64,000 nt of DNA. Origin: Microaerobacter geothermalis. GTDB lineage: Bacteria > Bacillota > Bacilli > DSM-22679. The translations under genes and the position numbers were made by a program. The stretch covers positions 1-64,000 of the forward strand of contig NZ_JAKIHL010000009.1 in NCBI RefSeq assembly GCF_021608135.1, in the 5' to 3' direction. Shown piece after piece: positions 51,813 to 60,967 of this stretch. The notes below the pieces were generated by a model. The model was not told where the DNA came from. It did no database searches and saw only the letters and a list, made by a program, of their open reading frames with translations. Position 1 is the first letter of the stretch; each line of letters starts with the position of its first letter.

Positions 51813-52397
51813 ATGAAGGTTGAGCGTCTAAGTCAGGACAAGATTCGTTTTTTCCTTACCTTTGACGACCTCGTTGAGCGGGGAATAGAGAAGGAAGATA
51901 TGTGGCGTGATGTTCCCAAGATTCATGAACTGTTTAATGAAATGATGGAACAGGCATACTATGAATTAGGATTCGAAGTTTATGGCCCCGTGGCTGTGGA
52001 AGTATTTGCCCTTCCGGCACAAGGCATGGTTGTTATCGTAACAAGAGGCAAATCGGAATCAGTTGACCGTGAAGAAGAAGATGAATTATATGAAATGCAA
52101 GTCACCCTTGAAGAGAGTGATTTGATTGTATACCGTTTTTCAGATTTTGAAGATGTAATTCAATTTGCCAAACGTATTGAGCATTATCCGATCGACGGCG
52201 GCAGTTTATATCATTACCAGAATGGTTATTATCTGGTATTTGATGAAATTGATTGGCCCGAAGATCAATTAAATAATGTCATTTCTATCCTTTCAGAATT
52301 TGGTGAGGCAAGTAATGTCACAACATTTGTACTGGATGAATATGGACAGTGCATCCTCAATGAAAATGCCATCGCCAAGATCTGTAACTATTTTTGA
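51813..52397 (+). CDS. mecA: Adaptor protein MecA family
   Basis: Adaptor that delivers substrates to ClpC; in B. subtilis it controls ComK, Spo0A and stress. The N-terminal substrate-binding part (MKVERLSQDKIRFFLTFDDLVERGIEKEDMWRD split over residues 1-33) and the C-terminal ClpC-binding domain (EDVIQFAKRIE, SLYHYQNGYYLVF) are both clear, joined by an acidic linker (EEEDELYE). 194 aa from ATG 51813 after GGGAGGGG. It might be the YpbH paralogue, since ypbH is in the same region of B. subtilis. Confidence 0.9.
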   Translation: MKVERLSQDKIRFFLTFDDLVERGIEKEDMWRDVPKIHELFNEMMEQAYYELGFEVYGPVAVEVFALPAQGMVVIVTRGKSESVDREEEDELYEMQVTLEESDLIVYRFSDFEDVIQFAKRIEHYPIDGGSLYHYQNGYYLVFDEIDWPEDQLNNVISILSEFGEASNVTTFVLDEYGQCILNENAIAKICNYF

Positions 52398-52425
52398 TAA
52401 CACAAAAGAAAGGCGTTGTTCTTTA

Positions 52426-52456
52426 AAAAACGGAAGGGTCATTTCCTTCCGTTTTT
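52426..52456. terminator. Bidirectional terminator between mecA and the PIG-L gene
   Basis: AAAAACGGAAGG / CCTTCCGTTTTT stem with a 7-base loop; T run on both strands. Confidence 0.85.
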
Positions 52457-52502
52457 GGCAATTTCACGATCTATCAATCAAAATATAGAGTTCGTTCCGC
52501 AT

Positions 52503-53216
52503 CTATAGAGCATCAAGAGGTTTATGAAGGGTTCGTTCCGGCCACGCCAATATATAATGGTTAGCCGTTCTTACGGAATCATTTTTTCCTTGATTTACTC
52601 CAGGGAAAGCCCGGTCAACTGATTTATTTTGTGTTCGGTGGGCCCTTAATGCTTCGGCCACCTGATCCTTGTATTCTGCACATTCAATCACTGCATGTAT
52701 GGATTCATCAGGGTCCGAATAAGGGGGAGAAGTACGTTTTCCAACCCATGATTCAGGAATTGTAATATAATAGAGATATGGAACGATTGATGCTTCTTTC
52801 ACCGCTGCCATCGTTGCCTTTTGTATGGCGATATGGTCGGGGTGACCGGAAATGCCATGGGGTGGAAAGGTAATCACAATTTGTGGGTGAAAGTCGTCTA
52901 TATATTCCTTAATTTCTTGGGCTAAAATTTCTGTAGGAATTTTATCTAGGGTTCCGTCCCGGTGGGCCAATAGACGGATATGATCAATACCCAGAATGTT
53001 TGCAGCCTTTTGCAACTCTTTTTCTCTGACATAAGGCAAATCTTCTTTCGTACATATTGATGGATGACCTGTTTGTCCGGCTTCCCCCCTAGTTGCACAT
53101 AAGAGATGGATTTCCGTATTTGCAATTGATGAATATTTTACGATCGTTCCCCCGGTTGCAAATGATTCATCATCCGGATGGGCAAAAACAAGTAGAATTT
53201 TTCTCAATTTTGACAT
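52503..53216 (-). CDS. PIG-L/LmbE deacetylase, probable bacillithiol BshB-type
   Basis: Zinc N-acetylglucosaminyl deacetylase. The metal site is FAHPDDESFATGGTI and the GHPDHIAIQ motif; CATRGEAGQTG is also typical of BshB proteins, which remove acetate from GlcNAc-malate in bacillithiol synthesis. The N-terminal form resembles BshB2 more than BshB1. 237 aa. AAAGGATG lies upstream of the ATG. No other bsh gene is here, so the exact substrate is inferred. Confidence 0.78.
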   Translation of the reverse strand: MSKLRKILLVFAHPDDESFATGGTIVKYSSIANTEIHLLCATRGEAGQTGHPSICTKEDLPYVREKELQKAANILGIDHIRLLAHRDGTLDKIPTEILAQEIKEYIDDFHPQIVITFPPHGISGHPDHIAIQKATMAAVKEASIVPYLYYITIPESWVGKRTSPPYSDPDESIHAVIECAEYKDQVAEALRAHRTQNKSVDRAFPGVNQGKNDSVRTANHYILAWPERTLHKPLDAL

Positions 53217-53308
53217 CCTTTCAAATAATTTCTCTCAACCTTTTTTATTATGGCATATTATTTATAAATGATAAAATGAAAAGTGAATCTTGCGAAGGAG
53301 TGTTGTTC

Positions 53309-54238
53309 ATGATTACGGTTGGTGTCATTTATGGGGGAGAATCTACTGAAAGGGAAGTATCGAAAAAAACGGGAGAGGGAGTTATTCGCGCTTTGACAGA
53401 AAAGGGATATTCTGTCAAACCGATTTTTTTTACGGATAATAAAGACTTAGTACAACAAATGGCGGATTTAAAAGTAGATTTAGTTTATATTGCCCTCCAC
53501 GGCAAGTATGGAGAAGATGGTAGGGTTCAGGGATTGTTAGATTTATTAAAGATTCCTTATATTGGATCGGGGGTTTTGGCCAGTGCCCTTGCCATGGATA
53601 AGCATAAAGCGAAACAGTCGTTTGTTCAGGCAGGTATCCGAACGGCGAAAGAGGTAATCATTAACAAAGATAGCCAATTGTCTATTGAAAAACCTTGGAT
53701 AAATTTATCCCTCCCCTTGGTGATAAAACCAAATTCAGAGGGATCAACGATTGGAATAACCATTGCGAGAAGTGAGGAAGAAGTTGTTGAAGGAATAGAA
53801 ACGGCATCCCAATACGATAGTGTGATCATGGTGGAAGAATTTATAGAGGGCATTGAAGTAACGGTTGGTGTAATGGGCAAAGGGAAGGGGATAAAGGCTC
53901 TTCCCGTCATTGAGATTGTTCCGAAGAATCCTTTTTATGATTATGAATCGAAATATGCTCCGGGAATGAGCGACCACATTATTCCAGCGAGAATCTCTCA
54001 GGAAATGACGGAAAAATGTCAATCATGGGCGGTTTTAGCTCATCAGGTGCTGGGATGTCGGACATTTTCCCGGGTTGATTTTATTGTTCCGAAAGATGGC
54101 TCTGATCCTGTTATTCTTGAAGTAAATACTCTTCCTGGCATGACGGAAACCAGTTTGTTTCCTGATGCGGCCAGGGCCATTGGTATGGACTATTCAGATA
54201 TGATTGATCAGTTGGTAAAGATCACGTTGAATAAATAA
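53309..54238 (+). CDS. ddl: D-alanine--D-alanine ligase
   Basis: ATP-grasp ligase for the D-Ala-D-Ala end of peptidoglycan precursors. Motifs: VIYGGESTEREVS, YIALHGKYGEDGRVQGLLDLL, the glycine loop KPNSEGSTIGI and the C-terminal metal site DFIVPKDGSDPVILEVNTLPGMTETSLFP. 309 aa from ATG 53309 (AAGGAG 8 bases upstream), which is the short DdlB-like form; B. subtilis Ddl is about 45 residues longer. The open frame to 53093 is antisense to the deacetylase gene. Confidence 0.93.
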   Translation: MITVGVIYGGESTEREVSKKTGEGVIRALTEKGYSVKPIFFTDNKDLVQQMADLKVDLVYIALHGKYGEDGRVQGLLDLLKIPYIGSGVLASALAMDKHKAKQSFVQAGIRTAKEVIINKDSQLSIEKPWINLSLPLVIKPNSEGSTIGITIARSEEEVVEGIETASQYDSVIMVEEFIEGIEVTVGVMGKGKGIKALPVIEIVPKNPFYDYESKYAPGMSDHIIPARISQEMTEKCQSWAVLAHQVLGCRTFSRVDFIVPKDGSDPVILEVNTLPGMTETSLFPDAARAIGMDYSDMIDQLVKITLNK

Positions 54239-54262
54239 AATCATCGAAACGGCGGTGCTTTT

Positions 54263-55780
54263 ATGGGAGAGCAGTTTATTTCTCAAAGTATCTCGTCAAG
54301 GGATTTGGAGGAATTTGTAAAGTACTTTGAAGGACAATTAACTGAGGAAGCGGAGCAATACTTAACAAATCGAGGGATAACCAAAGACACTATCCAAGCC
54401 TTTCGCATTGGCTTTGAAAAGGCCCATATCGGATTTCAGGCAGGAAAATCAAACATATCAGGGTATTTTATAAATCATTTGATCTTTCCTATAATTGGTC
54501 CGAATGGAGAAGTGTTGGACATTATCGGTAGGAATATTCAAGAAGGAAAAGAACCCAAATATAAGGCTTTAATTGGAAGAGAAGATGTTTTGTTTAATAT
54601 GAAGGCCCTGGCTGGTTCTGATGATATTATTCTTTGCCGCAATATTTTTGATGTCCTTTCTCTGGAACAAGTTCAGTTGCCTGCGGTTTCACTGCCTCAA
54701 ACGGTTATTTTTAAAGAATCCCATAAAAAATATTTTGTTGGGAAAAGGGTTTTTATATGTTTTTCAAATGACGACATGGGACGAAGAGAAAGCAGAAGAA
54801 TTGCCCAAGGATTGGATTCAGTGGCAAAGGAAGTATATATCCTTCCCCTGCCTCAGGGGATTAAGGATATTAATCATTTATTTATCCAAGCCCAAAATCC
54901 ACTGAATATTTTTATTGAGATTATCAACCAAACCATTCAGGACCATTTATCGGTTCCCGTTGTCCCTGATGTGAAGCATTTGACTGTATTTTTTGAGGAG
55001 TATCTCAAGAGGTACACCGGAAAGAATATGGGGGTCTTAACGGGATTTGATGGTTTGGATCAAATGTTGGGCGGTGGGATAAAGGAAGGATTATATATTT
55101 TGCAAGGAACCGTTTCTTCGGGAAAGTCGATGTTTCTTCGGCAAATGGCCGAACAAATCGCTGGTCAAAGGATTCCGGTGATGTATGTGACATGGGATAT
55201 GACCACCTTTGAATTGTGGTCGAGATCGATTGCGCGTATTTTAAAAATATCTCCGCAGCAAATATTGACAGGAAAAATAAACCCTCAAGATATTGGGAAA
55301 GCAAACAAAACGTATGGAGAAATGGCGAAATATTTATGGACGGTTGAAGGAAATATGGATACAACTTTGGAAGAAGTGGAACATTATTTAGAAAGAATTG
55401 CCCATACCATAGGAAAACCGCCTGTCATATTTATTGATCATCTGCATCGTGTCCCCATCAAAACAACTGATAGCAAATGGGTGGAAAATCCTTACATGGT
55501 CATGTATATACTCCATCATTGGTCCCGTCAATGGAATATTCCCATTATTGTTGCAGTTACCAGAAATACGGATAAAGAGGATAAGGGATTCTCCTACCTG
55601 GAAGCGTCAGCAGATGTGATTTTCTCCTTAGATCGAGTTAGTGAATCGGATGAGGAAAGGGAGGAGATTCTTATCCGTCTGGATAAACACCGAAATGGAA
55701 CTTTGGGAAAGGTTTCATTTGCTTTTGATAAGGAGAAAGCGATTTTCTATGAATTAAATAAAGAAATTTCTTCTCATTAA
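54263..55780 (+). CDS. Toprim-like / DnaB-like ATPase of unknown role
   Basis: 505 aa. An N-terminal primase-core-like part (EAEQYLTNRGITKDTIQAFRIGF, HLIFPIIGPNGEVLDIIGR, about 30-100) resembles DnaG, followed by a Toprim-like segment where the catalytic Glu-Gly is replaced by Arg126-Asn127 and the first Asp of DxD by Ser168 (Asp170 kept). No zinc finger. The C-terminal part (about 250-500) is a RecA/DnaB-type ATPase: Walker A GTVSSGKS (282-289), Walker B VIFIDH (Asp392) and an Arg-rich end. It looks like a primase-helicase whose primase half is inactive. It lies 25 bases after ddl, probably cotranscribed; no phage genes adjoin. Confidence 0.75.
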   Translation: MGEQFISQSISSRDLEEFVKYFEGQLTEEAEQYLTNRGITKDTIQAFRIGFEKAHIGFQAGKSNISGYFINHLIFPIIGPNGEVLDIIGRNIQEGKEPKYKALIGREDVLFNMKALAGSDDIILCRNIFDVLSLEQVQLPAVSLPQTVIFKESHKKYFVGKRVFICFSNDDMGRRESRRIAQGLDSVAKEVYILPLPQGIKDINHLFIQAQNPLNIFIEIINQTIQDHLSVPVVPDVKHLTVFFEEYLKRYTGKNMGVLTGFDGLDQMLGGGIKEGLYILQGTVSSGKSMFLRQMAEQIAGQRIPVMYVTWDMTTFELWSRSIARILKISPQQILTGKINPQDIGKANKTYGEMAKYLWTVEGNMDTTLEEVEHYLERIAHTIGKPPVIFIDHLHRVPIKTTDSKWVENPYMVMYILHHWSRQWNIPIIVAVTRNTDKEDKGFSYLEASADVIFSLDRVSESDEEREEILIRLDKHRNGTLGKVSFAFDKEKAIFYELNKEISSH

Positions 55781-55846
55781 TCTCTGATGGGTGTATACTA
55801 AGACGTGGATTAGAGTTGAAATAACCAATCTTTAGAGGTGGTAATC

Positions 55847-57136
55847 ATGGGAGAAAATCAAGTGATGGCCGGACAGGAGCAAAACAGTGAGAAGGAAGAA
55901 AATCTAAATATTCTTCAATCTACTCAGGCTGTGATAAAGGAAGCTCTTGATAAACTCGGTTATCCTGAACCAGTTTATGAATTGCTTAAAGAACCCATAA
56001 GAGTGTTAACGGTTAGAATTCCAATCAGAATGGATAATGGGACGGTAAAGGTATTTACCGGGTACCGCGCTCAGCATAATGATGCTGTGGGACCTACAAA
56101 GGGTGGGGTACGATTTCATCCAGATGTTACTGAGGATGAAGTGAAAGCGCTATCCATTTGGATGAGTTTAAAAGCGGGTATTGTTGATTTACCTTACGGA
56201 GGCGGAAAGGGAGGAATCGTATGCGATCCCCGGGAAATGTCCTTCCGTGAATTAGAAAGCTTAAGTAGAGGATATGTGCGTGCGATCAGTCAGCTTGTAG
56301 GACCAACTAAAGATATTCCAGCACCAGATGTATTTACCAATTCGCAAATAATGGCATGGATGATGGATGAGTATAGCCGTATCAGGGAGTTTGATTCCCC
56401 CGGATTCATCACAGGGAAACCCCTTGTTTTAGGAGGCTCCCATGGAAGAGAATCTGCCACAGCAAAAGGAGTAACCATCTGTATCCGAGAAGCGGCAAAA
56501 ACGAAAGGAATTGAAATTGAAGGGGCTCGAGTCGTGATCCAAGGCTTTGGAAATGCCGGAAGCTATTTAGCCAAATTTATGCATGATGCCGGTGCGAAGG
56601 TTATCGGAATTTCCGATGCTTATGGTGCTTTGCATAATCCCGAGGGACTTGACATTGATTACTTGCTGGATCGAAGGGATTCCTTTGGTACCGTAACAAA
56701 ACTGTTTAAGAATACCATTACCAATCAGGAATTGCTTCAGCTTGATTGTGATATATTGGTTCCAGCAGCTATTGAAAACCAAATTACGAAGGAAAATGCC
56801 CATAAAATCAAAGCGAAAATTGTAGTAGAAGCCGCCAATGGCCCCACGACTTGGGAAGCAACCAAGATTTTGACTGAAAGAGGAATTTTAATCGTTCCGG
56901 ACGTATTGGCAAGTGCAGGTGGGGTTACTGTTTCCTACTTTGAATGGGTGCAAAATAATCAGGGTTATTATTGGTCCGAAGAAGAAGTGAATAGTAAGTT
57001 GGAGGAAGTCTTAGTAAAAGCTTTTGATAATGTTTACCGTACTTCCAGAACAAGAAGGGTTAATATGAGGCTTGCCGCCTATATGGTCGGTGTCAGAAAG
57101 ATGGCGGAAGCATCCCGGTTTAGAGGTTGGGTATAA
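55847..57136 (+). CDS. gudB: NAD-dependent glutamate dehydrogenase
   Basis: Interconverts glutamate and 2-oxoglutarate plus ammonia. The catalytic Lys is in LPYGGGKGGIVCDP, with the Lys-rich GPTKGGVRFHPDV and PAPDVFTNSQIMAWMMDEYS segments. The Rossmann domain begins VVIQGFGNAGSYLAKF. 429 aa, the hexameric class. ATG 55847 follows AGAGGTGG. The intact frame around residues 90-100 shows no insertion like the cryptic gudB of laboratory B. subtilis. rocG is the alternative name; location favours gudB. Confidence 0.92.
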   Translation: MGENQVMAGQEQNSEKEENLNILQSTQAVIKEALDKLGYPEPVYELLKEPIRVLTVRIPIRMDNGTVKVFTGYRAQHNDAVGPTKGGVRFHPDVTEDEVKALSIWMSLKAGIVDLPYGGGKGGIVCDPREMSFRELESLSRGYVRAISQLVGPTKDIPAPDVFTNSQIMAWMMDEYSRIREFDSPGFITGKPLVLGGSHGRESATAKGVTICIREAAKTKGIEIEGARVVIQGFGNAGSYLAKFMHDAGAKVIGISDAYGALHNPEGLDIDYLLDRRDSFGTVTKLFKNTITNQELLQLDCDILVPAAIENQITKENAHKIKAKIVVEAANGPTTWEATKILTERGILIVPDVLASAGGVTVSYFEWVQNNQGYYWSEEEVNSKLEEVLVKAFDNVYRTSRTRRVNMRLAAYMVGVRKMAEASRFRGWV

Positions 57137-57164
57137 AGTTCGATATTGGGTTTAGAATAGAAAG

Positions 57165-57198
57165 AAAGGGTTAGCTCATAAGGATGGGCTACCCTTTT
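57165..57198 (+). terminator. Terminator after gudB
   Basis: AAGGGTTAGC / GGCTACCCTT stem with one bulge, followed by TTAATATT. Confidence 0.7.
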
Positions 57199-57317
57199 AA
57201 TATTCTATGGAACCAGTATTTGCGCTTATAATCTTGAGATAAGTGGCCGGTAGGCTCCTGTAAGTTATCGATACAAACGTAGCGTCCTGCTGCATTGTCT
57301 ACATTTGCACGTCCTGT

Positions 57318-57419
57318 GCGGCATAACTAAACTTCAGATGAAAAAGAACACTCCAACTGAAGTTAGTTTCCAATGTATGAACTCGACTAGTGCATGTGTG
57401 AATCTTTAGTTACGCATCT
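57318..57419 (-). repeat. Dispersed repeat copy D (short form)
   Basis: Left end GCATAACTAAACTTCAG and right end GAACTCGACTAGTGCATGTG then TGAATCTTTAGTTACGCATC. The right part matches the right ends of copies B and C. The interior is replaced by a small hairpin (CTTCAG...CTGAAG). It ends next to the ansA stop codon and may help terminate ansA on the minus strand. Confidence 0.65.
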
Positions 57420-58391
57420 TTAATTGGAAAAAATTTTCTCCAATTCTTCTCTCTTTTTAGTCACCTGCAATGCAACCATTAATTTAATTCTTGCCTTTTG
57501 TCCGTTTATTCCATTGGCAAATATGACTCCCATTTCTTTCATCTGTTTTCCACCGCCTTGATATCCATATATGTCTTGAACAATTCCGTTAAAACAACGG
57601 GATACCATCACCACTGGGATTTTTCTGTCTAGATATACCTGAAGCCCTTTTAGCATGGCTGGCGGAACGTTCCCCTGTCCCAATGCTTCAATAACCAAAC
57701 CGTCCGGAGATTGATCGACCAATGAAAGGAGTATTCTCGAATCCATTCCGGCAGCCACTTTTATGAGTGGAACATAACTTGTTATTGACGAGATACGGTA
57801 TTTTTCTTGGTGAAGGGGACGATGCTGATAATTAATTGTTTTTTTGGAAATGGTGCCAAGAGGCCCTAATCCTGGAGATTGAAAAGTTGCTACATTGCTG
57901 GTGTGGGTTTTTGTTACATGTTTTGCACTGTGGATTTCGTCATTAAAAACGACCAATACCCCTTTGTTCATACTTTCTGAATTGGCGGCAACTCTTATGG
58001 AATTGAGCAGATTAAGCGGTCCGTCGTATCCCAATTCATTGAAGCTTCTCATCGCCCCTGTCATTACGATGGGTTTATTCGTTTCAACGGTTAAATCAAG
58101 AAAATAAGCGGTTTCTTCCAAAGTATCCGTTCCATGGGTTATTACGACACCCTCTATTTCTGGTTTTGAAACATAATGGAGTATTCGTTTTGAGAGTTGA
58201 TACATCATTTCCGGGGTAATATGGGGGCTGGGCAAATTCATAAAATTATCCATGGTAACTTTAGCGTAGTCCTTGAAAAGAGGTAGAAAAGTCTCCAAAG
58301 CTTTGTCATCCATGGGCATTACGGATTTAGACTCCACATTTTCAACCATGGCAATGGTTCCGCCGGTATTAATCACCACGATGTGTTTCAT
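57420..58391 (-). CDS. ansA: L-asparaginase type I
   Basis: Hydrolyses asparagine to aspartate and ammonia in the cytosol. The two catalytic Thr motifs are TGGTIAM (residue 10 region) and VITHGTDTLEETAYFL (about residue 86). GAMRSFNELGYDGPLN is also conserved. 323 aa with no signal peptide. ATGGAGTGG precedes the ATG. The aspartate and ammonia produced connect with glutamate dehydrogenase next door. Confidence 0.92.
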   Translation of the reverse strand: MKHIVVINTGGTIAMVENVESKSVMPMDDKALETFLPLFKDYAKVTMDNFMNLPSPHITPEMMYQLSKRILHYVSKPEIEGVVITHGTDTLEETAYFLDLTVETNKPIVMTGAMRSFNELGYDGPLNLLNSIRVAANSESMNKGVLVVFNDEIHSAKHVTKTHTSNVATFQSPGLGPLGTISKKTINYQHRPLHQEKYRISSITSYVPLIKVAAGMDSRILLSLVDQSPDGLVIEALGQGNVPPAMLKGLQVYLDRKIPVVMVSRCFNGIVQDIYGYQGGGKQMKEMGVIFANGINGQKARIKLMVALQVTKKREELEKIFSN

Positions 58392-58469
58392 AAGACCACT
58401 CCATTCAAAGTTTTCTTTTGTCGAGACTCATGATACGATAAAAAAGATAAATAAAAAAGGAGAATTATT

Positions 58470-59144
58470 ATGTTTTCTTTAATTACAGCAGCGATTGCTC
58501 CGGGAATTGCATTGCTTAGCTATTTCTATTTAAAGGACAAATATGAGATGGAACCTTTGCGGTTGGTGGTTAGGCAGTTTATTTTTGGTGTTTTGCTTGT
58601 TTTTCCGATTGTGGTTCTCCAGCGGGTATTTTCCAGCTGGTTAACCTTTCCCTATTTAGATGCTATCCTAGCAGGGGCTTTGCTGGAAGAATTTTTTAAG
58701 TGGTTTATTATTTATTACACGGTTTTTACTCATGTAGAGTTTGATGAACCTTATGACGGGATCGTCTATGCAGTTGCCGTTTCCTTGGGATTTGCCTCTA
58801 TGGAAAATTTTATATATTTATTAAACAATGGTTTGTCCATCGCGTGGATTCGTGCGTTTCTTCCAGTATCAGGCCATGCCCTGTTTGCAGTAGTGATGGG
58901 GTATTACCTTGGCAAGGCAAAATTTACTACAAGAAAAAAGAAATTTTTGCTCTTATCCCTTTTATATCCATTTATTTTACACAGTATGTTTAATCTTATT
59001 TTAACCTCTAATGGAATATGGTATATTTCTTTAATCATTCCCTTCATGTTTGTATTGTGGTGGATCGGTCTCAGAAGGGTAAAAATGGCCCATCATATGG
59101 TCTATCATGCCAATTCTAAAAACATGGGATTTGGTCAAGACTAA
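58470..59144 (+). CDS. prsW: Site-1 protease PrsW
   Basis: Membrane metalloprotease that in B. subtilis cuts the anti-sigma factor RsiW. Motifs: EEFFKWFIIY (about residue 72), FDEPYDGIVYAVAVSLGFASMENFIYL and the His-containing PVSGHALFAVVMGYYLG and LHSMFN. Seven or eight helices. 224 aa; AAAGGAG precedes the ATG. Same relative place as in B. subtilis, before ypeB. The sigW/rsiW pair is not in this window. Confidence 0.9.
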   Translation: MFSLITAAIAPGIALLSYFYLKDKYEMEPLRLVVRQFIFGVLLVFPIVVLQRVFSSWLTFPYLDAILAGALLEEFFKWFIIYYTVFTHVEFDEPYDGIVYAVAVSLGFASMENFIYLLNNGLSIAWIRAFLPVSGHALFAVVMGYYLGKAKFTTRKKKFLLLSLLYPFILHSMFNLILTSNGIWYISLIIPFMFVLWWIGLRRVKMAHHMVYHANSKNMGFGQD

Positions 59145-59173
59145 GGGTATGATTGAAGAAGGAGGAGAATCGT

Positions 59174-59335
59174 GTGGTTAAAGAACGGCTGAAGGTGACC
59201 ATCCGCTGCAACAAGTGCGGAGAGAGATATACGTTAAGAGGTACCGTTACAAAAGGGGGAAAGCTTGAAACAGGATTTAAGCGTTGTTTATGTGATAATG
59301 ACAAAGATTTCAAAATATCTTCCGATCAATTTTGA
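59174..59335 (+). CDS. Small zinc-ribbon protein (53 aa)
   Basis: Reading from GTG 59174 (AAGGAGGAG 6 bases upstream) gives a protein with two Cys pairs, CNKCGERY and CLCDN, in a zinc ribbon arrangement (about residues 12-40). An in-frame TTG at 59153 lies before the ribosome binding site. I do not know a function. It is 30 bases after prsW and probably cotranscribed. Confidence 0.65.
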   Translation: MVKERLKVTIRCNKCGERYTLRGTVTKGGKLETGFKRCLCDNDKDFKISSDQF

Positions 59336-59542
59336 AGGGGCAAAATAATTGTCTCTTTTTTTTTGTATAATCAGTTTCCTATCAACTCAAAATAAAAGCA
59401 GAACCTTTCAACAATGGAGGACATATCCAATGCACCTTACATTGGTCATGTTGCCGAAGCAGCTGTCATTCATAAATGGATACGGTTCAGACCACAGGTG
59501 AGAAATATGAAAAAACATCTTCGCTAGGTAGGAGGTTGACAG

Positions 59543-60892
59543 ATGATGTATAAATGGATAAGTGGAATTTTACTTCCTGTTCTGCTTGTTGCCCTCGTTG
59601 CTGTAGGCTTTTGGGGTTATCAAGAAAACCAAGAAAAAAATTCGATCCTGATCAAAGCAGAAAATCAGTATCAAAGGGCCTTTCATGATTTGAATTACCA
59701 TATGGATAAGCTGACAGATGAGATAGGCAGAACATTAGCGGTTAATTCAAGAAAAATGACCACGGAATGTTTGACCAACATTTGGAGGTTGGCGTATGCT
59801 GCCCAATCAGATGTGGGACAACTACCATTAACACTGATGCCTTTTAATAAAACAGAGGAGTTTTTAGCAAAAATTGCTGATTTTTCATATCAAACGGCCC
59901 TTCGGGATTTGGAGAAAAGGCCATTGTCACAAGAGGAAAAAGCGACCTTATCCACCCTTTATTCTTCTGCAAAAAAAATCAGAAAGGAATTAAATGGGGT
60001 TCAAACGAAGGTTATCGATAAACAGCTTCGTTGGATGGACGTTGAGACGGCTTTGGCAACAGAGGATAAACAAATGGATAATACCATTATTGATGGATTT
60101 AAAACTGTGGACAAACAAGTTCAGGAATATCACGACATTGACTGGGGAGCAACAGTTAGTAATTTAGAAACAAGAAAAAAGGAAAGAATAAAAAACATAA
60201 AAGGAAAGGAAATTACAGCAGAACAAGCGAAAGAAAAAGCATATTCTTATCTGGGGTTACCTAAAGGATCCGTATTGAAGGTTTCTGAAAACAAAGAAGG
60301 GCTTGAATATAAGTCATACAGTATTTCATTGGATAACCCAAAATCAAAGCAGGATATAAAAATGGATGTTACTAAAACCGGTGGACATGTCATATGGTTT
60401 TTAAATAACAGGGATGTAGCACAACCCAAAATAGATCTTGAACAGGCAAGGGTCAAGGCTGATCAATTTTTAAAAAGGCATGGTTACCCTCCCATGGAAT
60501 CCATAAAAATGAACCAATATGATAATTTGGGTCTCTTTACCTTTGTGTATAAGCAGGGGAATGTGTTTGTCTACCCCGATGCCATCACCGTCAAAGTTGC
60601 ATTGGATAAAGGTGAAGTGATTGGTCTTAATGCAGAAGAGTATCTCTTATCCCACACAAAACGGGAGATTCCAAGACCAGCTTTGTCAGAAAATGAAGCC
60701 CGATCCAAGGTAAACGGGAATGTGAAAGTACAAGAAAGCAGATTGGTGCTGATTGAAAGTGACGGTGGCAAAGAAGTTCTTACTTATGAATTTTTAACGA
60801 CATTAAATGATGAGACCTATCGTATCTATATTAATGCCCTTACAGGAGAAGAGGAAGAAGTTGAAAAACTGAAGGAAGAGGAAGCAATCTGA
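59543..60892 (+). CDS. ypeB: Germination protein YpeB
   Basis: Partner that holds and stabilises the cortex-lytic enzyme SleB in the dormant spore. N-terminal helix (about residues 5-25, ISGILLPVLLVALVAVGFWGY), a long helical region, then PepSY-type repeats (KEITAEQAKEKAYSYLGL, KIDLEQARVKADQFLKRHGYP, PALSENEARSKVNGNV). 449 aa, full length. GGTAGGAGG precedes the ATG. sleB, which normally lies directly upstream, is not here: the 200 bases before ypeB have no credible gene. Confidence 0.92.
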   Translation: MMYKWISGILLPVLLVALVAVGFWGYQENQEKNSILIKAENQYQRAFHDLNYHMDKLTDEIGRTLAVNSRKMTTECLTNIWRLAYAAQSDVGQLPLTLMPFNKTEEFLAKIADFSYQTALRDLEKRPLSQEEKATLSTLYSSAKKIRKELNGVQTKVIDKQLRWMDVETALATEDKQMDNTIIDGFKTVDKQVQEYHDIDWGATVSNLETRKKERIKNIKGKEITAEQAKEKAYSYLGLPKGSVLKVSENKEGLEYKSYSISLDNPKSKQDIKMDVTKTGGHVIWFLNNRDVAQPKIDLEQARVKADQFLKRHGYPPMESIKMNQYDNLGLFTFVYKQGNVFVYPDAITVKVALDKGEVIGLNAEEYLLSHTKREIPRPALSENEARSKVNGNVKVQESRLVLIESDGGKEVLTYEFLTTLNDETYRIYINALTGEEEEVEKLKEEEAI

Positions 60893-60919
60893 AAAAATGG
60901 GGGTACTCCCCCTTTTTCT
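60893..60919 (+). terminator. Terminator after ypeB
   Basis: GGGGG / CCCCC stem with a 4-base loop, flanked by AAAAAAT and TTTTTCT. Confidence 0.8.
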
Positions 60920-60967
60920 CATCTTCCTGTATAATGGAAGAAGCTTCATTTTACAGGGGGAGGGAAT

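Noticed and set aside
59414-59527. 37-codon frame between the zinc ribbon gene and ypeB
   Set aside because: No ribosome binding site and no similarity I can name; not enough to call a gene.
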